Source: Methylomusa anaerophila (lineage in GTDB: Bacteria; Bacillota; Negativicutes; Sporomusales; Sporomusaceae). From it: a stretch of DNA of 64,000 bases. Every line of letters starts with the position of its first letter. Positions within the stretch are counted from its first letter, which is position 1. This document shows, one piece after another, positions 54,626-62,431 of this stretch. Location: the NCBI RefSeq assembly GCF_003966895.1, contig NZ_AP018449.1:2249501-2313500 (forward strand), written 5' to 3'. The notes under the pieces were generated by a model. It saw nothing but the letters and a program-made list of their open reading frames with translations, was not told the DNA's origin and made no database searches. Both the position numbers and the translations under genes were made by a program.

Positions 54626-54889
54626 ATGGATGAGCCGTGGAAAATTCTCTATACCAAAGATGCTTTAAAAGATAAGAGAAAGGCTTATAAGGCCGGTTTC
54701 CAGGATAAGATAGAACGTCTCTTGTCTCTACTTAAAGAAAACCCTTATACTCCACCGTATGAAAAACTTGTCGGTAATTTTTCTGGTGCATATTCGAGAC
54801 GTATTAACATTCAACACCGTCTTGTATATTCAGTACATGAAACTGAAAAAGTTGTAAAAATAATTAGTATGTGGCACCATTATGAATAA
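54626..54889 (+). CDS. yoeB: Type II toxin, Txe/YoeB family mRNA endonuclease
   Basis: An 87-residue toxin of the RelE superfamily that cuts mRNA at the ribosomal A site. Conserved text is NPYTPPYEKLVGNFSGAYSR and RINIQHRLVY, ending SMWHHYE. Catalytic counterparts of YoeB are visible as Glu46, Arg65 and the C-terminal His85-Tyr86. It lies two bases after the antitoxin gene. All key residues are intact, so it is probably active. Confidence 0.93.
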   Translation: MDEPWKILYTKDALKDKRKAYKAGFQDKIERLLSLLKENPYTPPYEKLVGNFSGAYSRRINIQHRLVYSVHETEKVVKIISMWHHYE

Positions 54890-55040
54890 TTGTCGATGGT
54901 GTATAACCGGAAAATATTATGAACATATACTTTTCTAATCACTCTGACATTGGTTGGAACCCATCCTCCGTAGATACCGGCACTATAAAAATTGTTTTAC
55001 TGCGGGTATGTATTTGGCTGATTGTGCATGATATAATCAT

Positions 55041-55120
55041 AAAAGTAAAAAGTATCTTTCTTGGATTGTTTGGTTTGGCGATTAAACAATACCACAAAAA
55101 GAGATACTTTTTACTTTTTT
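55041..55120. other. Near-perfect 78-nt hairpin after the toxin gene
   Basis: AAAAGTAAAAAGTATCTTT pairs with AAGAGATACTTTTTACTTTT, and the inner ATTGTTT pairs with AAACAAT, making a nested stem over about 78 nt with a T run after it. It lies 150 nt beyond the toxin stop. It could be a terminator for the pair or a small palindromic mobile unit. A 68-codon open frame across it is not convincing. Confidence 0.65.
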
Positions 55121-55192
55121 TATAATATTTTTTTAGCCATCGCGCTAAGCGATTTCGTTCTTCGTATAGTTAAGAGCCCGTCCATTCTGAAA

Positions 55193-55483
55193 TTATAGTG
55201 AGAATACCACTACGAGCAGCATTTTAAACTGCGCCGCTGCCTCAACCGCGTGCGGTATGCCGGCAGGCATAACAACGCTCTGCCCAGCTTCCAGGGCATA
55301 TGCTTTACCACCGATGGTAATGGATGCGCTGCCATCCAAAATATACACCAACGCATCGCCGTGAGATTCGTGCGTGCTGATTTCTTCACCCTTGTCAAAC
55401 GCGAATAGTGTTATGCTTACAATGAGTCGAGGGACGGTTCGGTGACTCATCGACATTTGTATTTGGGGACATTGCGGGGACAT
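55193..55483 (-). pseudogene. Cupin-domain protein, 5'-truncated
   Basis: The last 75 or so residues (VSITLFAFDKGEEISTHESH, GDALVYILDGSASITIGGKA, SVVMPAGIPHAVEAAAQFKM) form the two cupin motifs with His ligands. Family members usually have about 30 more N-terminal residues that end in a VS(M)TLFAFDKG context. Here that part is replaced by the proline- and serine-rich frame MSPQCPQIQMSMSHRTVPRL, encoded by a GGGACGGTTCGGTGACTC-type sequence. A TTG or other start closer in is possible, but the domain would be short. Confidence 0.65.
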
Positions 55484-55554
55484 CGAATCATAGCTGCGTT
55501 ATTTGCATTTGTTTAGAACTTATAATGCAAGTCGGATCCATGAATTCCCAAAAC

Positions 55555-55809
55555 TTAATCTTTATGTACCACTGTAAAATCTTTGCTTTGATCTGAGTGA
55601 CAATTAAATTGCGCAATAATCTTTTTTATTCCTAGCTCTAAATAGTAAACCCCCATACCTTTTGCCAGTTCAGCAGTATTTCCTGTTTGAAAACAAAATA
55701 TCATAGCAAGCTCCAAAATATTCTGGGGAGTATATTCACCCAACAGATCATGTTGATGGCGGGCGTAATCATAGCCTATTTGAAAATCGCTTAGATGTTG
55801 TTTGGACAC
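55555..55809 (-). CDS. Small hypothetical protein downstream of an XRE regulator
   Basis: An 84-residue protein from GTG 55809 (a GGAGGAGAG site upstream) reading VSKQHLSDFQIGYDYARHQH, then DLLGEYTPQNILELAMIFCF and GVYYLELGIKKIIAQFNCHS. I do not recognise a family. It is largely helical. It follows the small XRE gene on the same strand by 68 nt and may be its partner. Confidence 0.6.
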   Translation of the reverse strand: MSKQHLSDFQIGYDYARHQHDLLGEYTPQNILELAMIFCFQTGNTAELAKGMGVYYLELGIKKIIAQFNCHSDQSKDFTVVHKD

Positions 55810-55877
55810 GATTCTCTCCTCCCGTCCGTTACCCATTTTGGTAGTAGCAGGTTGGTAATTTAAAAGTTCGGTGATAC

Positions 55878-56111
55878 TTACAACTGAGGTAGCTTAGTAG
55901 ATTGATCATCTAGAAGTTCAGTTACGTTGACTCCCAGAACTGTGGCGATTTTCTCCAGAAGACTAAAGGAGGGTGTTTCACGGTTATTTTCAACAGCGGA
56001 TAAATGTTCCCGTGAAATTCCTACTTTGGCGGCTAAGTCCGCCTGTTTTATTTGTTTGTTTCGCCGTATAACCCCAACTTTAAATGCTGTTTTCACAGTT
56101 GCCACCTCCAT
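55878..56111 (-). CDS. XRE-family small regulator
   Basis: A 77-residue Cro/CI-type helix-turn-helix: FKVGVIRRNKQIKQADLAAK, VGISREHLSAVENNRETPSF and SLLEKIATVLGVNVTELLDD. It has no extra domain. It is divergent from another XRE gene at 56279. The 167 nt between them carry two near-identical palindromes, so cross-regulation is likely. Confidence 0.85.
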   Translation of the reverse strand: MEVATVKTAFKVGVIRRNKQIKQADLAAKVGISREHLSAVENNRETPSFSLLEKIATVLGVNVTELLDDQSTKLPQL

Positions 56112-56149
56112 GAATATATTGTAAGTTTACATACTACGTCTTGCAACAT

Positions 56150-56272
56150 TAATGTAAGTTAAAATATTACATTAATTGACTTTTTTTTAGGTAAATTCAT
56201 TGATTGTCAGCCTATATCTTGACCTTGTAAAATATTTCATGTACCATTAATGTAAGGTTATATATTACATTA
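56150..56272. promoter_or_regulatory. Two 25-bp operators between divergent XRE genes
   Basis: Two matching palindromes at 56150-56174 and 56248-56272 share TAATGTAAG at the left and ATATTACATTA at the right. They differ only in the middle four bases. A further half-site GTAAGTTTAC lies at 56131-56140. One operator is close to each gene start, the pattern of a small genetic switch. Confidence 0.8.
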
Positions 56273-56278
56273 CTAAGG

Positions 56279-56593
56279 ATGGTCACATTGAATATTGGTG
56301 GACGCATTAGAGAAATAAGAAAACAGTCTGGCCTGAAAATAAACCAATTAGCAGAAACAGTTGGTATTGACCGAGTGTATTTGAGTGATATAGAGCGGGG
56401 GAAAAGTACACCATCATTAAAAACTTTGGAAGCCATTTGTACGGCGTTAAATATTTCCCTTTCCGATTTCTTTGCTGAGCAAGGTCAGGAGCTAGACCCG
56501 GAAATTCGCCGACTTGTGGATACCGTTAAGAAACTAACGCCTGAGCAAAGAGAGTATCTTCAAAAATTGTTAGAAACAATAAGCAATAATTGA
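56279..56593 (+). CDS. XRE-family regulator with helical tail
   Basis: A 104-residue (or 101 from TTG 56288) helix-turn-helix protein: GGRIREIRKQSGLKINQLAE, TVGIDRVYLSDIERGKSTPS and LEAICTALNISLSDFFAEQG. A C-terminal helix rich in charged residues follows (LDPEIRRLVDTVKKLTPEQR). The SinR-like layout suggests DNA binding plus oligomerisation. AAGGA precedes both possible starts. It is transcribed away from the other XRE gene across shared operators. Confidence 0.85.
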   Translation: MVTLNIGGRIREIRKQSGLKINQLAETVGIDRVYLSDIERGKSTPSLKTLEAICTALNISLSDFFAEQGQELDPEIRRLVDTVKKLTPEQREYLQKLLETISNN

Positions 56594-56879
56594 TGTTTAC
56601 GTGTGGAAATAAGGACATGGAAGCAGGGTATGGTTTTGAACCACTAAAAAACCCCTGTTTTTATCTTGCAATAACAATTAAAAAGAGCAAAAAATTACGC
56701 AACAAGGATGGTTCCTTCGGATATTCAAAAGAAGGAAGCAGAGGGGAGTCACTTATTGTAGCATCTAATAAAAATTGGCTGGAGGGAGAATTTTTTTTCG
56801 CAGGAAGCTTCGGGGTTAGACATTGACTTTTGATTTAACTTTTTTCCTACTTGACATAGTATTGAATGAAATTGCTTTT

Positions 56880-56912
56880 CGGCAGGTGAATTCGAGGTGA
56901 ATTCACCTGCCG
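56880..56912. other. Perfect hairpin in a gene-poor stretch
   Basis: CGGCAGGTGAATTC and GAATTCACCTGCCG are perfect 14-bp arms with almost no loop. The 450 nt between the XRE gene and the small RHH gene hold this hairpin and one unconvincing 78-codon frame, but nothing else I can support. Confidence 0.7.
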
Positions 56913-57044
56913 TTATTATAAATGGGATGAATTGGGAATGTCAATATAGAAATGAATTAATTATGATGTCACCGTGCATGTATATTTAGTGCATTCATAT
57001 TGGTAGAATAATGACAGCATGTATAGGTAGGGGATGATAATAAA

Positions 57045-57218
57045 ATGCCTTCAACTCTTCCACCTTTCTCACTTCGAATTCCCGAAAAGTTGCTGAATAA
57101 AATACGTTTTATCGCGGAACAAAACAAACGGTCAACCAACAAGGAAATCGAGTTTATTATTGAACAGTATGTAGCTGAGTACGAAAGAAAATGTGGCCAA
57201 ATTAAAATTGATGAATGA
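57045..57218 (+). CDS. Arc-like ribbon-helix-helix DNA-binding protein
   Basis: A 57-residue protein: MPSTLPPFSLRIPEKLLNKI, RFIAEQNKRSTNKEIEFIIE and QYVAEYERKCGQIKIDE. The FSLRIPEKLLNKIRFIAEQN beta strand plus helix and the RSTNKEIEFIIEQY second helix are typical of Arc/MetJ-type repressors. AGGGGAT lies a little far (about 12 nt) from the ATG. No partner toxin or target gene is evident. The glmS-tail repeat begins 44 nt downstream. Confidence 0.75.
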   Translation: MPSTLPPFSLRIPEKLLNKIRFIAEQNKRSTNKEIEFIIEQYVAEYERKCGQIKIDE

Positions 57219-57261
57219 GAATAGATAGAGTCGAGGGACCGTTCTTCGCCTCATTTCTGTG

Positions 57262-57728
57262 TTTATTGGTATTGAGGGTGACACTGAGATTAACAAATAT
57301 GTGGATCATACTATTTTCATTCTGGCTACCAATAGTATCTGACGCCGATTCTGGCGGTTATTCCGTTACAATTGCTGGCGTATTATGCGGCAGTGACCAA
57401 GGTTGTGATGTGGATAAGCCGAGGAATTTGGCGAAGAGTGTGACTGTGGAGTAAGGAAGGGAAGGGTTAACGTTAAATCGCCTGTCAGCGTGTGCTGGCA
57501 GGCGATTCTTGTATAGCACTGAAAGTAAACTTGTCGGCGGTAGGCGCCAATACCGGGTCTTAGCCAACGCTCCACCGTGTTACTTGACTTCCGCTTATGG
57601 CTAAGACCCGGTATTGGCTGGGTTAGGGTAAGTGGTGTGAGTCTTATCCCCCCAATGAATGTTGTTATTTCAAGGTTAGTAAGTCTATTGAGCGTTTAAG
57701 ATTAGCTGGGGAGAAACCGTGTCATTGG
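57262..57728 (+). repeat. glmS 3'-end repeat, copy 2, with a dead glmS fragment
   Basis: Matches 51327-51788 at most positions. The glmS part (to the TAA at 57452-57454) has lost about six bases near GGTATTGAGGGTGAC and one base in ACCAATAGTATCTG, so it is out of frame and not functional. The terminator, the CCAATACC/GGTATTGG inverted repeat and the IS66 tail follow unchanged to GTCATTGG at 57728. Confidence 0.88.
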
Positions 57729-57740
57729 TAAAACAGCTAA

Positions 57741-57782
57741 AAAAGCTCCTGGCCAATTTCGTGTGGATTTGGCAGGAGTTTT
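57741..57782 (+). terminator. Terminator-like hairpin after repeat copy 2
   Basis: AAAAGCTCCTGGCCAA pairs with TTTGGCAGGAGTTTT around a ten-base loop, ending in T residues. It lies just beyond the repeat, ahead of the methyltransferase gene. Confidence 0.7.
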
Positions 57783-57939
57783 GTATGCTTATGGGAAATA
57801 AGTGATAAATGAATTTAGGAAGAGGAAGAAATATCGCCCACCATAAAAAAGCATTAAAGTAGTATTTTAATCAATTATATTTGGAATAACATTTACAATG
57901 AAATCCATCCATTCATATTATCTATTTAAAGGAGTACTT

Positions 57940-58641
57940 ATGATTATTGATCGTTCTCTAAATTATGGTAGGAATCACGTTCGAGAATTTTTACAATTGT
58001 CAGTTCCATTTAAAACTGTTGTAGATTTCGGTGCTGGTCTTGGAAGCGATTTAGATATCGCGCGAGAACTGAATGCTTCTGCAGAATTATATGCAGTTGA
58101 ATTGTATAAACCATATATTGATCATTTATTGAGTAGACATATTCGAGTAATAGAAAACAACATAGAACGGGACGAAATATATTTACCCACCGAATCAACG
58201 AATGTCGTTATTGCCAATCAGATTCTGGAGCATACTAAGGAACTTTTTTGGATCTTTCACGAAATGTCGCGTATTCTTACTGTTAATGGGTACCTGATCA
58301 TTGGAGTTCCTAATTTGGCGTCTTTGCACAATAGGTTGTTATTATTTGCTGGAAAACACCCAACTTCTATTAAAGCAAATTCAGCACACATACGAGGATT
58401 TACAAAAGAAGACTTATTATACTTTATCGAAGAATGTTTTCCTGGCGGTTACAAACTAGAAGCATTTAGGGGCAGTAATTTTTATCCTTTTCCTTCATTT
58501 ATTGCTAGACAACTGGCAAGTATAATACCTAATATGGCATGGGGAATTTTCTTTTTATTTAAGAAGCAAAAACATTATAAGAACGAATTTGTAGAGTATC
58601 CTATAAAACACCAATTAGAAACTAATTTTTATTTAGGTTGA
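57940..58641 (+). CDS. Class I SAM-dependent methyltransferase
   Basis: A 233-residue protein with a class I methyltransferase core: the SAM motif VVDFGAGLGSDLDIAREL, then AELYAVELYKPYIDHLLS (acidic motif II), NVVIANQILEHTKELFWIFH and RILTVNGYLIIGVPN. The substrate is unknown; the style recalls methyltransferases of surface-glycan gene sets. ATG 57940 follows AAAGGAG. AT content is high compared with the core genes, which suggests transfer. Its end overlaps the truncated tetR by four bases. Confidence 0.85.
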   Translation: MIIDRSLNYGRNHVREFLQLSVPFKTVVDFGAGLGSDLDIARELNASAELYAVELYKPYIDHLLSRHIRVIENNIERDEIYLPTESTNVVIANQILEHTKELFWIFHEMSRILTVNGYLIIGVPNLASLHNRLLLFAGKHPTSIKANSAHIRGFTKEDLLYFIEECFPGGYKLEAFRGSNFYPFPSFIARQLASIIPNMAWGIFFLFKKQKHYKNEFVEYPIKHQLETNFYLG

Positions 58642-59105
58642 TCAACATGAGTCAAGGGTCGTTCTATTTTTATTTCGCAAGTAAAAAAGAGTTGGCTAAG
58701 GAAGTCGCTAATTACTACAGCAGAATTAAAATATCCGAAATTTCAAAAGCTGCAGAAGGCAGAACATGGGAAGATTTTATTGAGAAACTGATGGGAGATA
58801 TCATAAAAAGAGCGAAACAGAAAAAAAGTTTTGGCTGTCCGTTAGCTGTTTTAGGCATGGAAATTGCCTTTTTGGAGCCGGATATCGCGGATAAATATTA
58901 TGAATCAATAAAAAAAGTTGTGGGCATATTTGCTGATGTTTTCAAAAGATCCGGGATAGCTGAGGAAAAAGCAGTTCTAATTGCTGATCATGTCCTGGCC
59001 ATATATGAAGGATATCTGTTATTTTACAGAATAAGCAAAAATATTGATGAATTGGAGAAGCTCCGAAGAGACCTGAAAGCAATTACGGCAAGTCTCCCGC
59101 TATAA
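58638..59105 (+). pseudogene. TetR-family regulator lacking most of its DNA-binding domain
   Basis: The sequence starts at the recognition helix (MSQGSFYFYFASKKELAKEV) and continues through a complete ligand-binding domain (CPLAVLGMEIAFLEPDIADK, DHVLAIYEGYLLFYRISK). Whole TetR proteins have about 30-35 residues of helices 1-2 before this point. The methyltransferase gene ends exactly here, so a deletion or recombination joined the two. It is unlikely to bind DNA. Confidence 0.8.
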
Positions 59106-59209
59106 TATTGGTTTGAAATTGAGGGAACTATGAATTCCTGGATCATCAAAAAATGTTTTCGTCTTGATGGAACACGGTGCATTTTAATCAAAATAGAAAG
59201 GAGTATCTT

Positions 59210-59839
59210 ATGGGTAGCGGCTATGAACAAATTTATGAAGGCCTCATTCCTAAATTGAGCAAATGCGATTTTTTTGAAATCGCCGAACGCCTTGGCCTAT
59301 CACTTCAGCCGGACGGTACCTTATCTGTCCAGTTTCTTGGCCGGGAATATGGGATTAGTTCCCACGGTATTAATCCGACGGATGGTAAGTCGGTTAATGT
59401 CAACAATCGCAGTGTGCTGGCTTACTACACATTGTCTCAAGGCATGGGTGAACCTGAATTTTCGTATGTGCCGATTTCTTATCATACCGGTCCGGGGATA
59501 ACATTCAGCAGCAATATAAAATGGATGACCGACCCGCTCGGTAAAGCATTTAGTGAAAATTATGAAGCATTTAGAGAAACTATGGGCAAATTAGGCGGGG
59601 TTTTTAACGGCAAGATGAAATCGGGTGGCTATTCATGGCTGTTGAACGTATTGCCGAAAATCCCCCTGCAAATCATTTATCAGGATGGCGATGATGAATT
59701 TCCCTGCGAAGTTCAGATTTTGTTTGATAAAAATGCTTCACTATTTTTGGAATTTGAATGTCTGGCTTTTTTAGAGGGCTGCCTCGTAAGAGCGATGCTT
59801 ATGACTGCCCGAACGGGAGACACAACCGGATGGGTGTAA
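59210..59839 (+). CDS. DUF3786-like protein
   Basis: A 209-residue soluble protein starting at ATG 59210 after AAAGGAG: GYEQIYEGLIPKLSKCDFFE, ISSHGINPTDGKSVNVNNRS, VLAYYTLSQGMGEPEFSYVP and IPLQIIYQDGDDEFPCEVQI then LFDKNAS. This matches the general pattern of DUF3786, found mainly in anaerobes and thought to be linked to corrinoid or iron-sulfur proteins in some contexts. The function is not established. It ends 24 nt before glmS repeat copy 3. Confidence 0.8.
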   Translation: MGSGYEQIYEGLIPKLSKCDFFEIAERLGLSLQPDGTLSVQFLGREYGISSHGINPTDGKSVNVNNRSVLAYYTLSQGMGEPEFSYVPISYHTGPGITFSSNIKWMTDPLGKAFSENYEAFRETMGKLGGVFNGKMKSGGYSWLLNVLPKIPLQIIYQDGDDEFPCEVQILFDKNASLFLEFECLAFLEGCLVRAMLMTARTGDTTGWV

Positions 59840-59862
59840 ACTTCGCTGTAAATAAAAGAAGC

Positions 59863-60110
59863 GTATTATGCGGCAGTGACCAGGGGTTGTGATGTGGATA
59901 AGCCGAGGGATTTGGCGGAGAGTGTGACTGTGAAGTAAGGAAGGGTAACGTTAAATCGCCTGTCAGCGTGTGCTGGCAGGCAATTTTTGTATGGCTGAAA
60001 GTAAACTTGTCGGCGGTAGGCGCCAATACCGGGTCTTAGCCAACGCTCCACCATGTTACTTGACTTCCGCTTATGGCTAAGACCCGGTATTGGCTGGGGT
60101 GGAGGCAAGA
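59863..60110 (+). repeat. glmS 3'-end repeat, copy 3
   Basis: Begins with GCGTATTATGCGGCAGTGAC and contains the last 65 or so bases of glmS with a few changes (DKPRDLAESVTVK), the stop, the terminator, and the 20-bp inverted repeat with perfect arms. Similarity fades after GTATTGGCTGGG near 60098. There is no IS66 tail. Confidence 0.87.
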
Positions 60111-60207
60111 AGTGTGATTGATGTATATTTCGGGCAAAACTGACAACAGCCAGATAATCAAATGTTGTAGAGGGTCCCTACCAATAAATTTGTGTTATTT
60201 TTCTTTT

Positions 60208-60257
60208 AAAAGGCATATAATTAATTTGTTCGGAAACAAATTAATTATATGCCTTTT
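60208..60257. promoter_or_regulatory. Perfect 23-bp inverted repeat upstream of marR-mfs
   Basis: The left arm begins AAAAGGCATATAATTAATTT and the right arm is its exact complement ending AATTAATTATATGCCTTTT, with CGGA as the loop. It lies 85 nt before the marR start. It could be an operator, a bidirectional terminator or a very stable RNA hairpin. Confidence 0.75.
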
Positions 60258-60342
60258 GGCTAGTAAAAGCCTTTAAACAGTGGATAAAACCGGGGAGTAG
60301 CCGGTGTTCTATAAACGTACTTTGCATTAATGGAGGTAGTAC

Positions 60343-60765
60343 ATGAAACCTTATCACTTGGGGCATCGCATTAATATTTTAGGACGGGTACTTTCGAAGA
60401 GACTACACGAAGGAATCTCCGCAACAGGAATTACGAGTAGTCAATGGCCTGTTATTGCCCGCCTCTTATATTGTAATGGATTAACACAAACAGAAATTTG
60501 TGAGCAATTATCTATAGAAGCTCCTGCTATTTCTAAAACAATTTGCAACCTGGAAGCAGCGGGGTGGGTTATACGGAGCACAGATGATAAGGATAAACGT
60601 GAAAAAAAGGTGACTCTTACTGATAAGGCTAGATCGCATCTTCCTATCTGGCTCCAAACTGTTATCGATTTGGAAACTCAAGAACTTAAAGGTATCTCAA
60701 ATGAAGATCTCGTGATCTTTAATCGTGTCCTTGAACAAATATTACAAAATTCCAAAGATCATTAA
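60343..60765 (+). CDS. MarR-family transcriptional regulator
   Basis: A 140-residue winged helix: GITSSQWPVIARLLYCNGLT, QTEICEQLSIEAPAISKTIC, NLEAAGWVIRSTDDKDKREK. The wing (STDDKDKREKKVTLTDKA) is classic MarR. TGGAGG precedes the ATG. It is followed 95 nt later by a multidrug transporter, which it probably represses. Confidence 0.93.
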   Translation: MKPYHLGHRINILGRVLSKRLHEGISATGITSSQWPVIARLLYCNGLTQTEICEQLSIEAPAISKTICNLEAAGWVIRSTDDKDKREKKVTLTDKARSHLPIWLQTVIDLETQELKGISNEDLVIFNRVLEQILQNSKDH

Positions 60766-60860
60766 ATTGAATTCTAACCGGAATTTTAGATTGTATATTT
60801 GCCTACTTTCGCCTATTTAAGCAGTACAGGATATTTTGGGACAAAAAAGGGGCTGAGAAA

Positions 60861-62261
60861 ATGGTTCAATTAGATAATCCCGAATTACGTAAGTGGATGA
60901 TTTTGTCAGTCAGCTGTGTAGCCGTATTTATGACGACCCTTGATGCCAGTATTGTTAACATTGCGCTCCCTTCCATTACACAATTTTACAATGCGCCTTT
61001 ATCCAGTGTTGAATGGGTTGTAATGGTTTATCTGCTCCTGATAAGCAGCATGTTGCTCACATATGGGCGAGCGGGTGATATGTACGGGCATCGACCGATA
61101 TTTGTGATTGGATTTGGCATTTTTACAGTGGCTTCAATTTTTAACAGTATAGCACCGACGATTGGTTATCTTATTGCCGCAAGAGCACTGCAGGCTATCG
61201 GTGGCGGCATGGTGTTGGCGGTGGTTCAAGCGATTATTGCCGCTACTTTTGGCCCGCAAGAACGCGGCAAGGCCATAGGTATTTCCTTGACTTTTGTGTC
61301 ATTGGGTCTTGCTACCGGTCCTTCGTTGGGAGGACTTTTGGTAAGCTACTTTGGTTGGCAATCTATCTTTGTCATTAATATACCTGTCGGATTTATCGGC
61401 TGTATCTTGGCTTATCAGATACTGCCTGGTTCTAAGACCAGTGGGCAAAAGTTTGATGTCGCCGGGGCGGCGGCACTTTTTGTTGCCCTTACGACGTTTT
61501 TGCTCGCCATGAGCCACGGCCAGGCATGGGGCTGGACTTCGAATATTATCCTCGGATTACTGGCGGTGACGGTAATATTTTTTACCGTGTTTATTCTAAC
61601 TGAACTGAAAAGCGCTGCACCGATGATTCAGATATCGATGTTCAACGACCGTTTTTTTGCCGCCTCAAATATGGCAGCGTTAATCAACTATCTAGCTCAG
61701 TATACCCTGACTTTCCTCTTGCCCTTTTACTTAATTTCGCAGATGAATTTGCCTATTAGTACTGCTGGTTGTATTATCAGTGCTTTTCCGGTAGCGATGA
61801 TGATTTCTTCACCAAAAGCAGGCGCAATGTCGGATAAATTGGGCTTCAGGGTATTGACGGTAGCTGGCATGGCCTTTGTCGGCACAGGGATGCTAATTGT
61901 CGGTTTGGTTGCTCTCAATCCGCGGATTCCTTTTATCGTTCTAGGTATGGTCTTTGTCGGTCTGGGGTCAGGAATATTTCAGTCACCAAACAATAACTCA
62001 ATAATGAGCGCTGTTCCCAAAAGCCATATGGGGGTTGCATCAGGAATGATTGCCACCATGCGTAATGTCGGTCAGGTTATGGGCGTGGCGGTCAGCGGGG
62101 CGGTGTTCGCCAATCAGATGGTAACCTATCAAAATCTTTCTCATCCGGCGATGTATGCCATGAGAGATACATTTTTTGTAGCAGCATGCATAGCCTATTT
62201 CGGGGCTATAATCTCCCTGGTACGGGGTAAAAAATCGCACCTTAAAGATGATATTATGTAA
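60861..62261 (+). CDS. MFS drug transporter, DHA2 (EmrB/QacA) family
   Basis: A 466-residue transporter with about 14 hydrophobic segments. Motifs are TLDASIVNIALPSITQFY (TM1), LTYGRAGDMYGHRPIFVIG (motif A), RALQAIGGGMVLAVVQAIIA and GLATGPSLGGLLVSYFGWQS (motif C). Unlike the pump at 19455 it has no HlyD partner. It is probably a stand-alone inner-membrane drug:H+ antiporter under the adjacent MarR. A terminator follows. Confidence 0.93.
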   Translation: MVQLDNPELRKWMILSVSCVAVFMTTLDASIVNIALPSITQFYNAPLSSVEWVVMVYLLLISSMLLTYGRAGDMYGHRPIFVIGFGIFTVASIFNSIAPTIGYLIAARALQAIGGGMVLAVVQAIIAATFGPQERGKAIGISLTFVSLGLATGPSLGGLLVSYFGWQSIFVINIPVGFIGCILAYQILPGSKTSGQKFDVAGAAALFVALTTFLLAMSHGQAWGWTSNIILGLLAVTVIFFTVFILTELKSAAPMIQISMFNDRFFAASNMAALINYLAQYTLTFLLPFYLISQMNLPISTAGCIISAFPVAMMISSPKAGAMSDKLGFRVLTVAGMAFVGTGMLIVGLVALNPRIPFIVLGMVFVGLGSGIFQSPNNNSIMSAVPKSHMGVASGMIATMRNVGQVMGVAVSGAVFANQMVTYQNLSHPAMYAMRDTFFVAACIAYFGAIISLVRGKKSHLKDDIM

Positions 62262-62330
62262 TAAACGTTTAGTTCGGGATTTCTCGGAGATATAAGACCA
62301 GGGCGATGGGAGATTCATATGGCTATATAA

Positions 62331-62364
62331 AAAAAAGAAGGCCTCGTTTAGCCTTCTTTTTTTT
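62331..62364. terminator. Terminator after the MFS gene
   Basis: AAAAAAGAAGGC and GCCTTCTTTTTTTT pair around an eight-base loop, with A and T tracts on the two sides, so it can act in both directions. Confidence 0.9.
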
Positions 62365-62365
62365 G

Positions 62366-62430
62366 GTGGGCCCAGCATGGGCGATTACTTGTTGGTGAAA
62401 GTCCAATACGGGGGCTGATAGCGCCAACCC
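62366..62430 (+). other. Possible group II intron 5' fragment
   Basis: GGGCCCAGCATGGGCG, then TGGTGAAAGTCCAATACGGG and CTGATAGCGCCAACCC resemble the first part of domain I of some bacterial group II introns. No reverse transcriptase or domain V is present. The match is from memory of such sequences and weak. Confidence 0.3.
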
Positions 62431-62431
62431 T

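Noticed and set aside
54919..55125. 68-codon frame after the toxin gene
   Set aside because: It spans the long hairpin; its coding look comes from AT-rich palindromic sequence.
56590..56826. 78-codon frame after the XRE gene
   Set aside because: Odd composition, no ribosome binding site, no recognisable similarity.
51521..60110. Tn7-like insertion at attTn7 downstream of glmS
   Set aside because: No tnsABCDE-like genes and no Tn7-type ends are visible, and Tn7 makes only five-base duplications, not copies of the glmS tail.
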